A DNA stretch of 64,000 bases from the NCBI GenBank assembly GCA_964561995.1, contig CAZLQZ010000003.1, positions 62,001 to 126,000 of the forward strand, in the 5' to 3' direction. The translations under genes and the position numbers were made by a program. The notes beneath the pieces were generated by a model. It was given only the letters and a program-made list of their open reading frames with translations. It did not search any database and was not told the origin of the DNA. Positions 35,219 through 44,597 of this stretch are shown piece by piece. Source of the stretch: JABIAG01 sp964561995. Its GTDB lineage: Archaea; Nanobdellota; Nanobdellia; Woesearchaeales; JABIAG01. Numbering within the stretch: position 1 is the stretch's first letter; every line of letters begins with the position of its first letter.

Positions 35219-35803
35219 ATGAATATATTAAATTTTTTAAAAAGAAATAAACGAGTTGCTTTATCTTTAGTTTTAGGTGAAATATTAAGTCTTTCAGCAG
35301 CAACTGATCACTATATCAATAATTTAACCATAAAAGGTCCTGTTACTATTAAAAAAATACCTATTATAGAAATGAAAACTAAATCTGCTCCAAAAGAAAA
35401 AAAGGTTCAAAAAAGACAAGAAAAACTAATCAAAGAAATTCCAGATGAACCCGTGAATAATGAAGATGAATTTGCTTTAATTAAAATAAAAGGTATGATT
35501 GAAGATATGCTTAAAAATTTGTCAAAATTAAAAAAAAAGTTTGAACACTTAAATGATGATGGTTCTTCTAATTCAAAAGATTATAGGCTGGCTGCTAAGA
35601 AATTTTATAATTTTTCTAAAAGATATCAAATTATAATAGATGTGGTCGAATCTCTTAATCTTGATGATTACAAAAAAAAGATAATTGTTAGTTATTGTCA
35701 AAGAGAAATGAAAAAAGTTCATCAAATTGGTGATTCTTATCAAATTCAATATATTATAATTACTAGAATTATTAAAAATAATCGTTTAAGTTTTAAAAGA
35801 TAA
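35219..35803 (+). CDS. Hypothetical protein with N-terminal hydrophobic segment
   Basis: A 194-residue basic protein. Residues about 10-28 are moderately hydrophobic and may be a signal anchor; a Lys/Glu/Pro-rich linker (about 50-80) leads to a helical domain (about 85-194). No motif or family recognised. TATA-like AATATTTAA lies about 30 nt before the ATG. It lies just downstream of the recoded rfcS end and may have been separated from the rfcS transcript by the inserted element. Confidence 0.6.
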   Translation: MNILNFLKRNKRVALSLVLGEILSLSAATDHYINNLTIKGPVTIKKIPIIEMKTKSAPKEKKVQKRQEKLIKEIPDEPVNNEDEFALIKIKGMIEDMLKNLSKLKKKFEHLNDDGSSNSKDYRLAAKKFYNFSKRYQIIIDVVESLNLDDYKKKIIVSYCQREMKKVHQIGDSYQIQYIIITRIIKNNRLSFKR

Positions 35804-35826
35804 TAAAATTAAATAAAAAAAATAAT

Positions 35827-36735
35827 TTATTCTGCACTTTTAATTGTTATTGAAGTTGAAATGTCGTCTTTAATGCCATAACCTAATGAAATTGTTATAG
35901 TTCTTTCAAAGTCTGTTTCTGAATTTGGTTCAAAAGAACACCTAACATTCTTTTTATTTTCAATTAAAGTAACAGTTCCATCTTCTCTTAATCCTGCACA
36001 ACTAATATCATCTAATCCTGTAACTTCTACTGTTACAACATCTTCTTGACTTCTTACATCTTCACATTCGGTAGATTCTTTGTAAATCCCACCAACTGCA
36101 CCTAAATTTTCAATAGTAAATTCAAAATCAATTTTATTTGCTCCAGCAGATTTTTCAGTAATTGAACTAATTTGTATTGGTCCTCCTGAGCTGTATGCAG
36201 TTTTCATTTCACTTACTTTACATACTTGACTATTATCTTTTAAAACGTTTTTAACGATGCATAAGTCTGCTACAACAGTTGTTTTATAATCATAACAAAT
36301 ATTTGCTACAATTGGTCTTTTTACAGAAGCTCCAACAACATTTCCTTCATAATTTAAGTTTTGAATATTAATTTCAGTTAAAGTTCCTTCTACTCTATTT
36401 CCAGAAGTATCTTTTTTTGATCCTGTTAAATCTTCTCTTGGATTATTTACAAAGTCAGACTGACTTTTACTAAATTCTTGTGGGTCGATTCCTAAAATAG
36501 TAATTTTTGCATCTGAAGCTGCTACATCCGCTTCTCCCATGTTTTCAATTTGTAAAGCAATTTCAAAAGGGTATTCTCCTTGATCAAAAACTTCAGATGG
36601 CGGAGCGCCTTCAATAAAACTCATTCTTAATCCTGTTGTTCCACCCAAAAAAGGATTTGTGGTATCAACTTCATTGTTTCCTCCACATCCTACTAAAAAT
36701 AAACATATTGCTATAACAAAGATAATTTTTTTCAT
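35827..36735 (-). CDS. Lipoprotein of a paralogous surface-protein family (third in operon)
   Basis: A 302-residue lipoprotein starting at the ATG at 36735, which follows a GGGG-type ribosome binding site; an ATG at 36753 is possible. The signal peptide ends in the lipobox LVGC (Cys about 17), so it should be lipid-anchored outside the cell. The ectodomain starts with a motif shared with its neighbours (MSFIEGAPPSEVF...IALQIENMG), then the ICYDYKT...LCI block, then a C-terminal beta domain ending ISLGYGIKD. The function is unknown. Confidence 0.75.
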   Translation of the reverse strand: MKKIIFVIAICLFLVGCGGNNEVDTTNPFLGGTTGLRMSFIEGAPPSEVFDQGEYPFEIALQIENMGEADVAASDAKITILGIDPQEFSKSQSDFVNNPREDLTGSKKDTSGNRVEGTLTEINIQNLNYEGNVVGASVKRPIVANICYDYKTTVVADLCIVKNVLKDNSQVCKVSEMKTAYSSGGPIQISSITEKSAGANKIDFEFTIENLGAVGGIYKESTECEDVRSQEDVVTVEVTGLDDISCAGLREDGTVTLIENKKNVRCSFEPNSETDFERTITISLGYGIKDDISTSITIKSAE

Positions 36736-36745
36736 TTTTATACCC

Positions 36746-37262
36746 CTAATCAATTCTTTTTATTGTAATTTTTTTAGTTACTGAGTCTTTGTAATTATAA
36801 CCTAATTGAACTCCTAATGATGTTTTATAAGAAGGTTCATCTTCATCTAAACCATCATAAACACAAGTAAGTGTTCCAGTTCCACCAATTAATCTTATAT
36901 ATTCGCTCGGAGTACAATCCATTTCTTCATCTCCTAAATAAACATCTAAGACTTCTACAACATCTTTATCGGACCTAGCAGGGTTTAAACAATCGTCCAA
37001 ATCACCCTTAAAAACACTTCCTCTTCCAGGATTAGTAATTTTAATTGTGAACCTTACTTTACCTTTTAAATCTTCTTGAGTAACGGAAGAAACGGCAATG
37101 GGTGCTGCTTGTCCTCCTGTCCCTCCAATTGATCCCGTATTACATGTATCTTCATCATTTTCTGTAGGATTTGGATCAATACAAACATCCAATGGGGCTA
37201 AAGTTTCATATTCATAACAGGCAGTGACTCTTATATCTTGAGGTAATGAGTCTGCATCTTCA
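36746..37262 (-). CDS. Second paralogous surface protein (5' part lost in gap)
   Basis: The 3' portion of a second member, about 171 residues, starting inside the assembly gap. It carries the family blocks CYEYET...VCIDP, GGQAAPIAVSSVT and the C-terminal LGVQLGYNYKD. By comparison with its intact downstream neighbour it is missing about 130 N-terminal residues, including the expected lipobox. Its stop codon overlaps the longer possible start of the next gene, so all members are in one transcript. Confidence 0.7.
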
Positions 37263-37362
37263 NNNNNNNNNNNNNNNNNNNNNNNNNNNNNNNNNNNNNN
37301 NNNNNNNNNNNNNNNNNNNNNNNNNNNNNNNNNNNNNNNNNNNNNNNNNNNNNNNNNNNNNN
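37263..37362. other. Assembly gap (100 N)
   Basis: Exactly 100 N. The genes on both sides are cut: one lacks about 30-40 C-terminal residues and the other about 130 N-terminal residues, so the true gap should be about 500 bp. The N-run is a placeholder, probably caused by similarity between the two paralogues. Confidence 0.9.
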
Positions 37363-38150
37363 TCATAGAATTCATTTCCTTCTTGAACTTGTTCAATTGT
37401 TAATTGGGTCTTTGTACAAGTTAATTGGTCATGTCCTAAATATATTGTGCTAGCATCTATTTGTCCAATTTCATCTTTTGTTAGTCCTTGGGATGAACAT
37501 GCTTTTTCATATGAACTTTTTTTAACAACTTTTCCATCCCCAATATTTTTAATTTCGAATTGAAAAACAGGAACAATTCCTTCTTCTCTTGGTACCATTG
37601 TTGGGGTTATTTTTGAAACAACAACTGGAGCTCCTTGCCCCCCCCAAAAAGAAATACTTTTTGATGGGCAAATACTTGGTTTGTCTTCTTTTTGTCCTAG
37701 TACATCTGGATCAATACAAACTGCTGTTGAAAGAACAGTTTTATATGGGTAACAAAAATTTATTTTCAAATTAGTTTTTTGTTTTTCTGAAGCTAGAATT
37801 TTTTTAGTTTCTGTTTCAATAATTTTAAGTATTTTTTCACCTTTTGGATCTAATTGACTTTTACCTTCTAAATCTAAGTTAAATGCGTTATCAAAATCTT
37901 CAAACAATCTTCTTTCGGTAGTTACAACAATTTTTCCTTTTTCAATATTTTCCGCACCCTTATTTTGAATTTGTAACCCGATGGTTAATAATGTATTCTC
38001 ATAAACTTCATCTGGTGGGGCATCTTTTAAAAATTCAATAATCATGCCTTTTTCGCCTTGGTGTGGATTGAAATCTGTTGATGTCCCTCCTCCTGTGCAA
38101 GCTGTTAATATTAATAATAATGTTGTTAATGTAATTATGATTTTTTTCAT
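37363..38150 (-). CDS. Lipoprotein of the paralogous surface-protein family (first copy, 3' end lost in gap)
   Basis: About 262 residues are readable from the ATG at 38150. The signal peptide ends in LTAC (Cys about 18), a lipobox. Family blocks follow: IIEFLKDAPPDEVYEN...IGLQIQNKG, FCYPYKT...VCIDP, WGGQGAPVVVSKIT. The coding frame enters the N gap near its expected C-terminus. Its ATG overlaps the TAA of the 704-residue membrane protein upstream (TAATG), showing tight coupling. The function is unknown. Confidence 0.75.
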
Positions 38151-40264
38151 TATGATGCCTCTATTGTTTTTGCTCTACAGGCTTCTGAAACTGGTGCCCA
38201 TTTACATCTTGAAGTGTTTTCTTTATTATTGCAACTGTTTTCATCTTTATTTGCTTTACAAAATGTATCTATTTCCGATTGTGTATCTCCTCTACAATTT
38301 GTTCCTTTTTTAATTTTATTTCCCGAAGGTCTACATTCACATTGTGTTACTGAACAAATTTTTAATTCATCAGTTAACCATTCAATAATTTCTTGTTTTC
38401 TAATTTCAATACTTTCACTTTCTATAACTTCATATTTATATATGACAATTACTTGAAAAAAATCAGTTGTAATATCGCTGTTTAAATCTAAAATTTTAGA
38501 CTCTTCTAAATCTAAATCGCAAGTTAAAGTAATTCTTTTTCCTGTTGCAAGGTTGGTATTTCTTGCGTCTCTTAAAAAATTGTTTTGATTATCTTCGTAA
38601 ATCAATTCTTTTTTATTTCCGTCATTTACTGAGAAAGGAGCATTACATGCTCTTACTTTAATTCCTTCGGGTATAATTAATGAGATTTTTTCAAAATGAT
38701 CAATAATTCCTTCACCTGTATTTTCTAATCTAAATCCTATTTTGACTGCTCTACCCGCATTAACTAGTAGGGGAGTTTGATCAATAAATGATTCTAAAAA
38801 TTGAATTGAAACTGGGCCCGGCGTATATTGTGGAGTTTGTTCTTCGAATTCATAATCTGTTGTTTTTAATTCAATAAATTTGCTTTCACTAACAAATTCT
38901 TTTTTTGCATATGCAGCGGTTATGAATTTAAAATCTGCTTTCATATAAATTGTTCTTTGTGCTATATTATTTTTCATTTCAGAATTAGTCAATCTAATTG
39001 AATTTTCTCCTTCACTTGCAAATTCACAAGTTAAAGGTGTAAAACTATCTTCAATAATTTCAAATCTTTCTGTTTTTGGAGTAACAATTCCTACTTCATT
39101 TTTGTTAGTTGAACATTTAATGTTTATAGTTCCTATGTCACAAGTTTCATCAACAATTTCACAAATATTTGGATTAAGTGCCCTTCCAGAAAGTATTCCA
39201 GACATAAAAATATCTTGGTCTTTAATAAAATAATAATCTGGTTTTTCTATGTCAATTTTAAGTCCTAATTCTTTATTAGCATATTGGTCAACTTCTCCAG
39301 CGAAGGTTTGTCCAGTTGTGGCGGCAATGTATTGTTGCTGCCATAAATTGTTTCCTTTTTCAAATATTGATTGAATCAAACCTGCGAATTTGTTGAATAG
39401 TTTCCATATTCCACCTTCTTGCCACCATAATGTTGCATTTGATATACTTTTACCCAGGCTTGCTGCTACTTTTTCTCCTGTAAAAATTAAACTGATTCCT
39501 ATTAATAAAGCTAAAATAAAAAATACTATGAGAATTTTTCCGCTCTTTCCTCCTGTCATTTGATTAAATACTACTTTCAGATTTGATTTTTCTTTTGAAG
39601 GTTTTCTCATTGATTGAATTCTTGCTTTGCTATCTTCTACTCCCGATTCATTTCCCTGATAAGCTTTCAAAGCTTTCCAAGTAACAATTGTATATACTGG
39701 AATAAAATCTAAAAAAGGAATATATTCTATCCATGTTGCCGGAATATCTAATTTTAATATTTTGCCTATAATTGGTATGTCTCGAACGGTTATTGCTTTG
39801 TAATATGGCCCCAATAGCCCCATCATTACAACTTGCATAACTGTATCTCCTATTCCTGCTTCGCCTAATTCACTAACTCCTAATGTTCCAATCGCAACGA
39901 TGTTTTCAAAGACATTGAAAATATCGTAGGCCAATGCAATTATAAAAGCAATAAAAACTTTTAATTTTCCAGAATTCGAAACACTTCCTTTTTGAAATGT
40001 TTGTGTATTTTCTTTTTTTTCTGAAGCCCTCATTTGAGCTTCAGCGGCTCTTCTTTGTGCACGTGCTGTTGCAATTTCTTCTTGAGCTATATTATGTTGA
40101 TCGGCAACATTGCTTCTTTCATTTGAATTAATTGTATTTCCATGAAAGATGTCATGTTCTTGTCTTTGTTTTTTAATTTCAACATTTAATTTTTGTTTAG
40201 ACTTATCAGTAAATCCTTTTCTTTTCATATATTGTTCTAAGATTGAATCAATTGGACTAGCCAT
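38150..40264 (-). CDS. Large multipass membrane protein with lipoprotein-like ectodomain
   Basis: A 704-residue protein. Residues 1-105 are cytoplasmic and charged, with an Arg/Ala-rich coiled segment (ATARAQRRAAEAQ). There follow about four to five membrane helices (about 108-275). The rest is extracellular, with a beta domain that starts SIQFLESFIDQTPLLVNAG...IGFRLENTGEG, the same opening as the downstream lipoproteins, then a Cys-rich end with a CRWAP segment. It probably forms the membrane platform of a surface complex. No known secretion or pilus family recognised. Confidence 0.75.
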   Translation of the reverse strand: MASPIDSILEQYMKRKGFTDKSKQKLNVEIKKQRQEHDIFHGNTINSNERSNVADQHNIAQEEIATARAQRRAAEAQMRASEKKENTQTFQKGSVSNSGKLKVFIAFIIALAYDIFNVFENIVAIGTLGVSELGEAGIGDTVMQVVMMGLLGPYYKAITVRDIPIIGKILKLDIPATWIEYIPFLDFIPVYTIVTWKALKAYQGNESGVEDSKARIQSMRKPSKEKSNLKVVFNQMTGGKSGKILIVFFILALLIGISLIFTGEKVAASLGKSISNATLWWQEGGIWKLFNKFAGLIQSIFEKGNNLWQQQYIAATTGQTFAGEVDQYANKELGLKIDIEKPDYYFIKDQDIFMSGILSGRALNPNICEIVDETCDIGTINIKCSTNKNEVGIVTPKTERFEIIEDSFTPLTCEFASEGENSIRLTNSEMKNNIAQRTIYMKADFKFITAAYAKKEFVSESKFIELKTTDYEFEEQTPQYTPGPVSIQFLESFIDQTPLLVNAGRAVKIGFRLENTGEGIIDHFEKISLIIPEGIKVRACNAPFSVNDGNKKELIYEDNQNNFLRDARNTNLATGKRITLTCDLDLEESKILDLNSDITTDFFQVIVIYKYEVIESESIEIRKQEIIEWLTDELKICSVTQCECRPSGNKIKKGTNCRGDTQSEIDTFCKANKDENSCNNKENTSRCKWAPVSEACRAKTIEAS

Positions 40265-40266
40265 AT

Positions 40267-41460
40267 TTAATCGTCTACTTCCTGAATTTCAACTTTAAAT
40301 TTAATTACATCGACGTCTGTTTCAGGCACAAGTCTAATTACATTGTTTCCCTTTTGTAAGTATTCATCAACTATTTTAGTAAATTGTTCTTCTCGTTGAT
40401 ATACTCCAAAATTTCTGTTGTTAATTGTAACTTTTAAGTTGATATATTTGTCTTCAGGAACTAGGAAATCTATTGTCATGTTTGCAAAATAATCTATATC
40501 TTCAATATCTTCCCATTGATCATCGTCTATGTTAAAGAAGTAAGTAGGCAACACTTGTTCTTCTAATTCTGTTTTAATTAAAATTCTATCTACCAAATAA
40601 GTTCCTTTTTCAGTTTCAAATTTTAAAGTGTTAACTCCTTCTTGTAAATAAGCTGGTGGAACGATAATGGAATTTAAAACTTTACAATCCGGTATAGCTG
40701 AAAATAATAAATTATTATTTAATAAAATTTCCAACTTTCCTATATTTATTGTTTCACATTCTGGAACAAATTTAATATTTGCAGATTCAATATTAGTTCG
40801 ACTTTTAGGAATAAAAAATACTTCTTCAGTTTTTAATCCAGAAATATCTGTAACATCTCCAAACAATTTTATATTTTCAAAAGAATATTGATTACTTGAC
40901 CAAAATGCTAATCCTACTGAAGATGTTGAAAATTCAAGTACATTTTTTCCAGATTTCAATCTTTCTTTTGATAAAATCACTGGGTCTGCACTATATTTAT
41001 CGAGTTCCTTTTCATAAATTACATAATCATTTAATTTTATAACCAGAATTCCTTCTCTTTTAACAGCATTAAATGATAATATTAAATTATTCACTGTATC
41101 TTTGTTATCAACTTCAAATTCAATTTCTTTAGGTTTTTTAGCGAACCAGCCATTTTTGATAATAAAGGGATTTTCTTCTTTAATAATTTCTGCATCTGTA
41201 ACACTTGCAAGATTTAAAGTTGGAACATTATATTCATATTCACTTCTTCCTTCTTCACTTAAACTTCCAGGTTCTTCTTCTAGTATTAAATCTTTATCAC
41301 TTGATGATAATCTTCTTGAACTACTACCACTACTTGAACTCTCTAAATCTAATATGTCTTGTCTATCCGATTCAGGAATTAATAATATGTAAAGAATAAG
41401 TAGTACAGTAAAAATAAATACCAAAACTGCAGCAGCATCAGCAGCACCTTTTTTGTTCAT
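40267..41460 (-). CDS. Membrane-anchored protein with three repeated galactose-binding-like domains
   Basis: A 397-residue protein starting at the ATG at 41460, behind a GGGTGAT ribosome binding site. The N-terminus MNKKGAADAAAVLVF is a single pilin-like or plain membrane anchor (to about residue 28), followed by a Ser/acidic linker with a run of Ser (about 40-55). Three similar beta domains follow (about 90-205, 215-300, 305-397), each with a LN-D/N-x-x-x-Y strand and a L-x-x-G-x-N-x-L-x-F/L turn, like carbohydrate-binding jelly rolls. It is the first gene of the five-gene surface operon. Confidence 0.72.
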   Translation of the reverse strand: MNKKGAADAAAVLVFIFTVLLILYILLIPESDRQDILDLESSSSGSSSRRLSSSDKDLILEEEPGSLSEEGRSEYEYNVPTLNLASVTDAEIIKEENPFIIKNGWFAKKPKEIEFEVDNKDTVNNLILSFNAVKREGILVIKLNDYVIYEKELDKYSADPVILSKERLKSGKNVLEFSTSSVGLAFWSSNQYSFENIKLFGDVTDISGLKTEEVFFIPKSRTNIESANIKFVPECETINIGKLEILLNNNLLFSAIPDCKVLNSIIVPPAYLQEGVNTLKFETEKGTYLVDRILIKTELEEQVLPTYFFNIDDDQWEDIEDIDYFANMTIDFLVPEDKYINLKVTINNRNFGVYQREEQFTKIVDEYLQKGNNVIRLVPETDVDVIKFKVEIQEVDD

Positions 41461-41530
41461 GAATATCACCCTTTTATTTATGACTAAAAAATAATTAACT
41501 TTATATATAAATGTTCCTATTTTTAAGACA

Positions 41531-42583
41531 ATGAAAAAACTTTCTTCAGATTTAAAAAAAGGAATAGTAAAAGTTCAAGTAGAAAATAAGGATGATTTGT
41601 GGTATTTAAGTCAATTAATAGACAAAACAGATAAACTAAAAGGAAAAACTTATCGAAAAATTAAATTAAATAAAGCCGGAGAAAAATCTCAAGTTGAAAA
41701 ACGACCCGTTACTGTTACAATTGAAGTTGAAAAAGTAGATTTTTCTGAAAGTTCCTTGAAAATTAATGGAAAAGTTGCAGTTCAAACTGAAGATATTCCT
41801 AAAGGAAGTTATCAATCTATCACTTTAGAAGAATCTTCGGTTGTTGAAATAATAAAAGATAAATGGTTAAATTATCAAAAACAAAGATTAAAAGAATCTT
41901 TTTCGGCAAAAGTTAAAGGAATTTTAATTGTTGTAATGGATAGAGAAAGTGCACTGTTCGCGTTAACAAAAAAATATGGTTATGATGTTTTGACAACTCT
42001 GCAAGGAGACGTACAAAAAAAAGAGGAAAGAAGTGTGGCAACTGGTTCTTTTTATCTAGATATAATTAAAGCAGTAAAAGAATATGTATTAAGATACAAA
42101 GTGGATGATGTCATTATTGCTAGTCCTGCATTTTGGAAAGAAGATTTTATGAAAGTTTTAAAAGATAATAATTTAAAGAAAAAAATAGTTTTGGCAACTT
42201 GTCATTCTGCGGAAGAAAATGCAATTAAAGAAGTTTTGAAAAGAGATGAAATTCAAACAATAATAAAAGAAGAAAGAATAGCAAAAGAAGAAAAGTTAGT
42301 TGGCACTTTATTAGAATTTATTTCTAGAGATGGTAAGGCAGTTTATGGAATTAAAGAAGTTGAAGCTGCAGCTAATTCGGGAGCAATTGAATCTTTACTT
42401 ATAACTGATAAATTAATTTCTAAATCTAGAGAAGAAGAAGATTATGACAAAATAGATAATATTATGAGACTTGTCGATTCATTGAAAGGTTCAATCAATA
42501 TTATTTCCTCCGATAATGAGCCTGGAAAAGAAGTAGATGGTTTGGGCGGAATTGCAGGAATTTTAAGATACAATATTCATTAA
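41531..42583 (+). CDS. pelA: Pelota (ribosome rescue, mRNA surveillance)
   Basis: A 350-residue eRF1-like protein that enters stalled ribosomes with aEF1-alpha and splits them with ABCE1. The N-terminal Sm-like domain (about 1-125) includes DLWYLSQLI and TVTIEVEKVDF. The central domain contains VVMDRESALFALTKKYG, and the C-terminal domain (about 250-350) includes AVYGIKEVEAAANSGA. There is no GGQ motif, which separates it from release factor eRF1. Full length. Divergent from the surface operon. Confidence 0.95.
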   Translation: MKKLSSDLKKGIVKVQVENKDDLWYLSQLIDKTDKLKGKTYRKIKLNKAGEKSQVEKRPVTVTIEVEKVDFSESSLKINGKVAVQTEDIPKGSYQSITLEESSVVEIIKDKWLNYQKQRLKESFSAKVKGILIVVMDRESALFALTKKYGYDVLTTLQGDVQKKEERSVATGSFYLDIIKAVKEYVLRYKVDDVIIASPAFWKEDFMKVLKDNNLKKKIVLATCHSAEENAIKEVLKRDEIQTIIKEERIAKEEKLVGTLLEFISRDGKAVYGIKEVEAAANSGAIESLLITDKLISKSREEEDYDKIDNIMRLVDSLKGSINIISSDNEPGKEVDGLGGIAGILRYNIH

Positions 42584-42660
42584 CATACTTTAATTATGCT
42601 CTAGTATTTATCATTCATACTATATTAGTATTTTTGAATTATCCAAATCTTTAAAAAACA

Positions 42661-42754
42661 AAATTATATACTATGACATAGTGAAAAATCACAACATATA
42701 AATAGTAGTTGTTATATGATAATAGTAAAAAGGGAGTGTGGGGTGTGAATTAAA
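42661..42754 (+). promoter_or_regulatory. Promoter and ribosome binding site of TrmB paralogue 2
   Basis: A TATA-like ATATAAAT lies at about 42696-42703 within a 5-bp inverted repeat ACAAC/GTTGT. The expected start is near 42725. A G-rich leader with GGGAG near 42732 precedes the ATG at 42755. The rest of the 171-bp gap from 42584 is AT-rich with a TACTATATTAGTA dyad and no gene I can support. Confidence 0.45.
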
Positions 42755-43570
42755 ATGATTGTTAAAGATGAGTTTTTAAGTCAATTAAGGAGATATTTTT
42801 CACTTAATTTGTATGAGGTTAAAATTTGGGCAGCTTTGTTGTCAAGGGGTGTATCGACTGCCGGGGAATTATCTGATATTGCAGATGTTCCAAGATCTAG
42901 AAGTTATGATGTTTTAGAAAGTTTAGAAAAAAAAGGATTCATAATTACTAAAATAGGTAAACCAATTAAATATATTGCTGTTGCACCAGATGAAGTTGTT
43001 GAAAGAGTTAAAATAAATTTAAGAAACGAATCTGAAAAAAGAGTAAAAAGATTAGATGATATGAAAGAAACTGATATTTTGACTGAGTTGAATTCTTTAC
43101 ATACTCAGGGCGTGGAATTGGTCGAACCTTCTGAACTTTCTGGTAGTTTAAAAGGAAGGCATAATTTGTATAACCATTTAGAATTAACAATTAGGGGTGC
43201 TGAAAAATCAGTAACTATGCTTACAACTACTGAAGGTTTTATAAGAAAAATCGAAGGGTTAAAGCCTACTTTTGAAGCATTAAAGAAAAAAGGCGTTGAT
43301 ATTAAAATTGCTGCACCTTTAACTAAAGAATGTAAAATGGCTTTAAAAGACATTGGAAGTATAGCGGAAGTTAGAAACACTAAAATGCTGGGTAGATTTG
43401 TGGTTGTTGATGGTAAAGAATTAATATTTATGGTTCTTAATGATAATGAAGTTCATCCAACATATGATGTCGGCATTTGGGTTTCAACACCATTTTTTGC
43501 AAATGCATTAGAAACTTTGTTTCAAGCTAATTGGCATAATATGTCTTTGCCTTCGAAGTCTCTTAAATAA
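42755..43570 (+). CDS. TrmB-like transcriptional regulator (paralogue 2)
   Basis: A 271-residue paralogue of the protein at 17974: the recognition region is almost identical (DVPRSRSYDVLESLEKKGF), then KPIKYIAVAP, while the C-terminal sensor domain (about 120-271) differs. The two therefore probably bind related operators but answer to different signals. Unlike paralogue 1 it has a leader with a ribosome binding site. It is a single gene between pelota and a DAHP synthase gene. Confidence 0.85.
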   Translation: MIVKDEFLSQLRRYFSLNLYEVKIWAALLSRGVSTAGELSDIADVPRSRSYDVLESLEKKGFIITKIGKPIKYIAVAPDEVVERVKINLRNESEKRVKRLDDMKETDILTELNSLHTQGVELVEPSELSGSLKGRHNLYNHLELTIRGAEKSVTMLTTTEGFIRKIEGLKPTFEALKKKGVDIKIAAPLTKECKMALKDIGSIAEVRNTKMLGRFVVVDGKELIFMVLNDNEVHPTYDVGIWVSTPFFANALETLFQANWHNMSLPSKSLK

Positions 43571-43610
43571 AAACATTTTTAAACAATTCTTTCTTTCTTT
43601 TTTTTATGTT

Positions 43611-43649
43611 GCTAGAAACTAGTGTAAAAAATAATGAGTTGTTTCTAGC
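43611..43649. repeat. Perfect inverted repeat between TrmB paralogue 2 and aroF
   Basis: Arms GCTAGAAAC (43611-43619) and GTTTCTAGC (43641-43649) are exact complements around a 21-nt spacer. It follows a T-rich stretch behind the TrmB stop. It could be a hairpin at the transcript end or an operator for the next gene; nothing decides between them. Confidence 0.5.
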
Positions 43650-43752
43650 TAGAGCTTTCTATTATCTTTTTTGGTAATTTTCTGATTTAGTTAATTTTAT
43701 AAAACTAAGTCAGGCCGATTAAATATAATTAGAAGACTCTCTGGAGGTGAGA

Positions 43753-44565
43753 ATGTTGGAAGAAAAATTAAAGAAAGTGTTAAGAAAAAATCATCCAGAG
43801 GATTCAACTTTTGTTGTTGGGGATGTAGTTGTTGGAAAGGATTTATTTATTGCTGCAGGTCCGTGCGCAGTAGAAAGTGAAGAGCAAATGTTAGCTTCTG
43901 CTAGATTAGCAAGAGATGGCGGTGCAAACATTTTAAGAGCTGGTGCATTTAAACCTAGAACTTGTCCTTATGATTTCCAAGGTATGGGGGAAGAAGGTTT
44001 AAGGTTGTTAGCTTTAGCTAAAAAAGAAACTGGTTTACCAATTGTTACCGAAATCACATCTTCATCAAATATTCATTTATTTGAAAAGTATGGTGTTGAT
44101 GTTTATCAAATTGGAAGCAGAAATTGTCAAAACTATGAATTACTAAAAGATGTTGGAAAAGTAGGAAAACCAGTAATCTTGAAAAGGGGATTTTCAACAA
44201 CTTTAAAAGAATTTTTAGGTTGTGCCGAATATCTCATGGAACATGGAACTGACAAAGTTATTTTGTGTGAAAGGGGAATTAAAACATTTAATGACTCATC
44301 AGATTATAGAAACACTTTAGATTATAATGCAGTAATTAGATTAAGAGAATATACTCATTTGCCCATAATTGTTGATCCTTCACATGGAACTGGTGTAAGG
44401 AGTATGATTACTAGAGCATCAATGGCAGGGATTGCGGCGGGTGCTCAAGGTTTAATAATAGAATTGCATTATAAGCCCGAAGTGGCTTTATGTGATGGCG
44501 AGCAAAGTATAACAAATTTAACACCGATTAAAGAAAAATGTGAATTAATATATAAGGTCGCATAA
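43753..44565 (+). CDS. aroF: 3-deoxy-7-phosphoheptulonate (DAHP) synthase, AroF/type I-beta
   Basis: A 270-residue TIM-barrel enzyme that joins PEP and erythrose 4-phosphate, the first step of the shikimate pathway. Motifs: AAGPCAVES (metal-binding Cys), RAGAFKPRTCPYDFQG, KRGFST and DPSHGTG. The short barrel without a regulatory domain is the archaeal/Thermotoga type. I choose the ATG at 43753 because GGAGGTGA at 43743-43750 is its ribosome binding site. No other shikimate gene is nearby, so its pathway context is uncertain; KDO-8-phosphate synthase is a less likely alternative. Confidence 0.88.
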   Translation: MLEEKLKKVLRKNHPEDSTFVVGDVVVGKDLFIAAGPCAVESEEQMLASARLARDGGANILRAGAFKPRTCPYDFQGMGEEGLRLLALAKKETGLPIVTEITSSSNIHLFEKYGVDVYQIGSRNCQNYELLKDVGKVGKPVILKRGFSTTLKEFLGCAEYLMEHGTDKVILCERGIKTFNDSSDYRNTLDYNAVIRLREYTHLPIIVDPSHGTGVRSMITRASMAGIAAGAQGLIIELHYKPEVALCDGEQSITNLTPIKEKCELIYKVA

Positions 44566-44597
44566 ACTTTATATATTAAGTTATATCACGAGATAAG

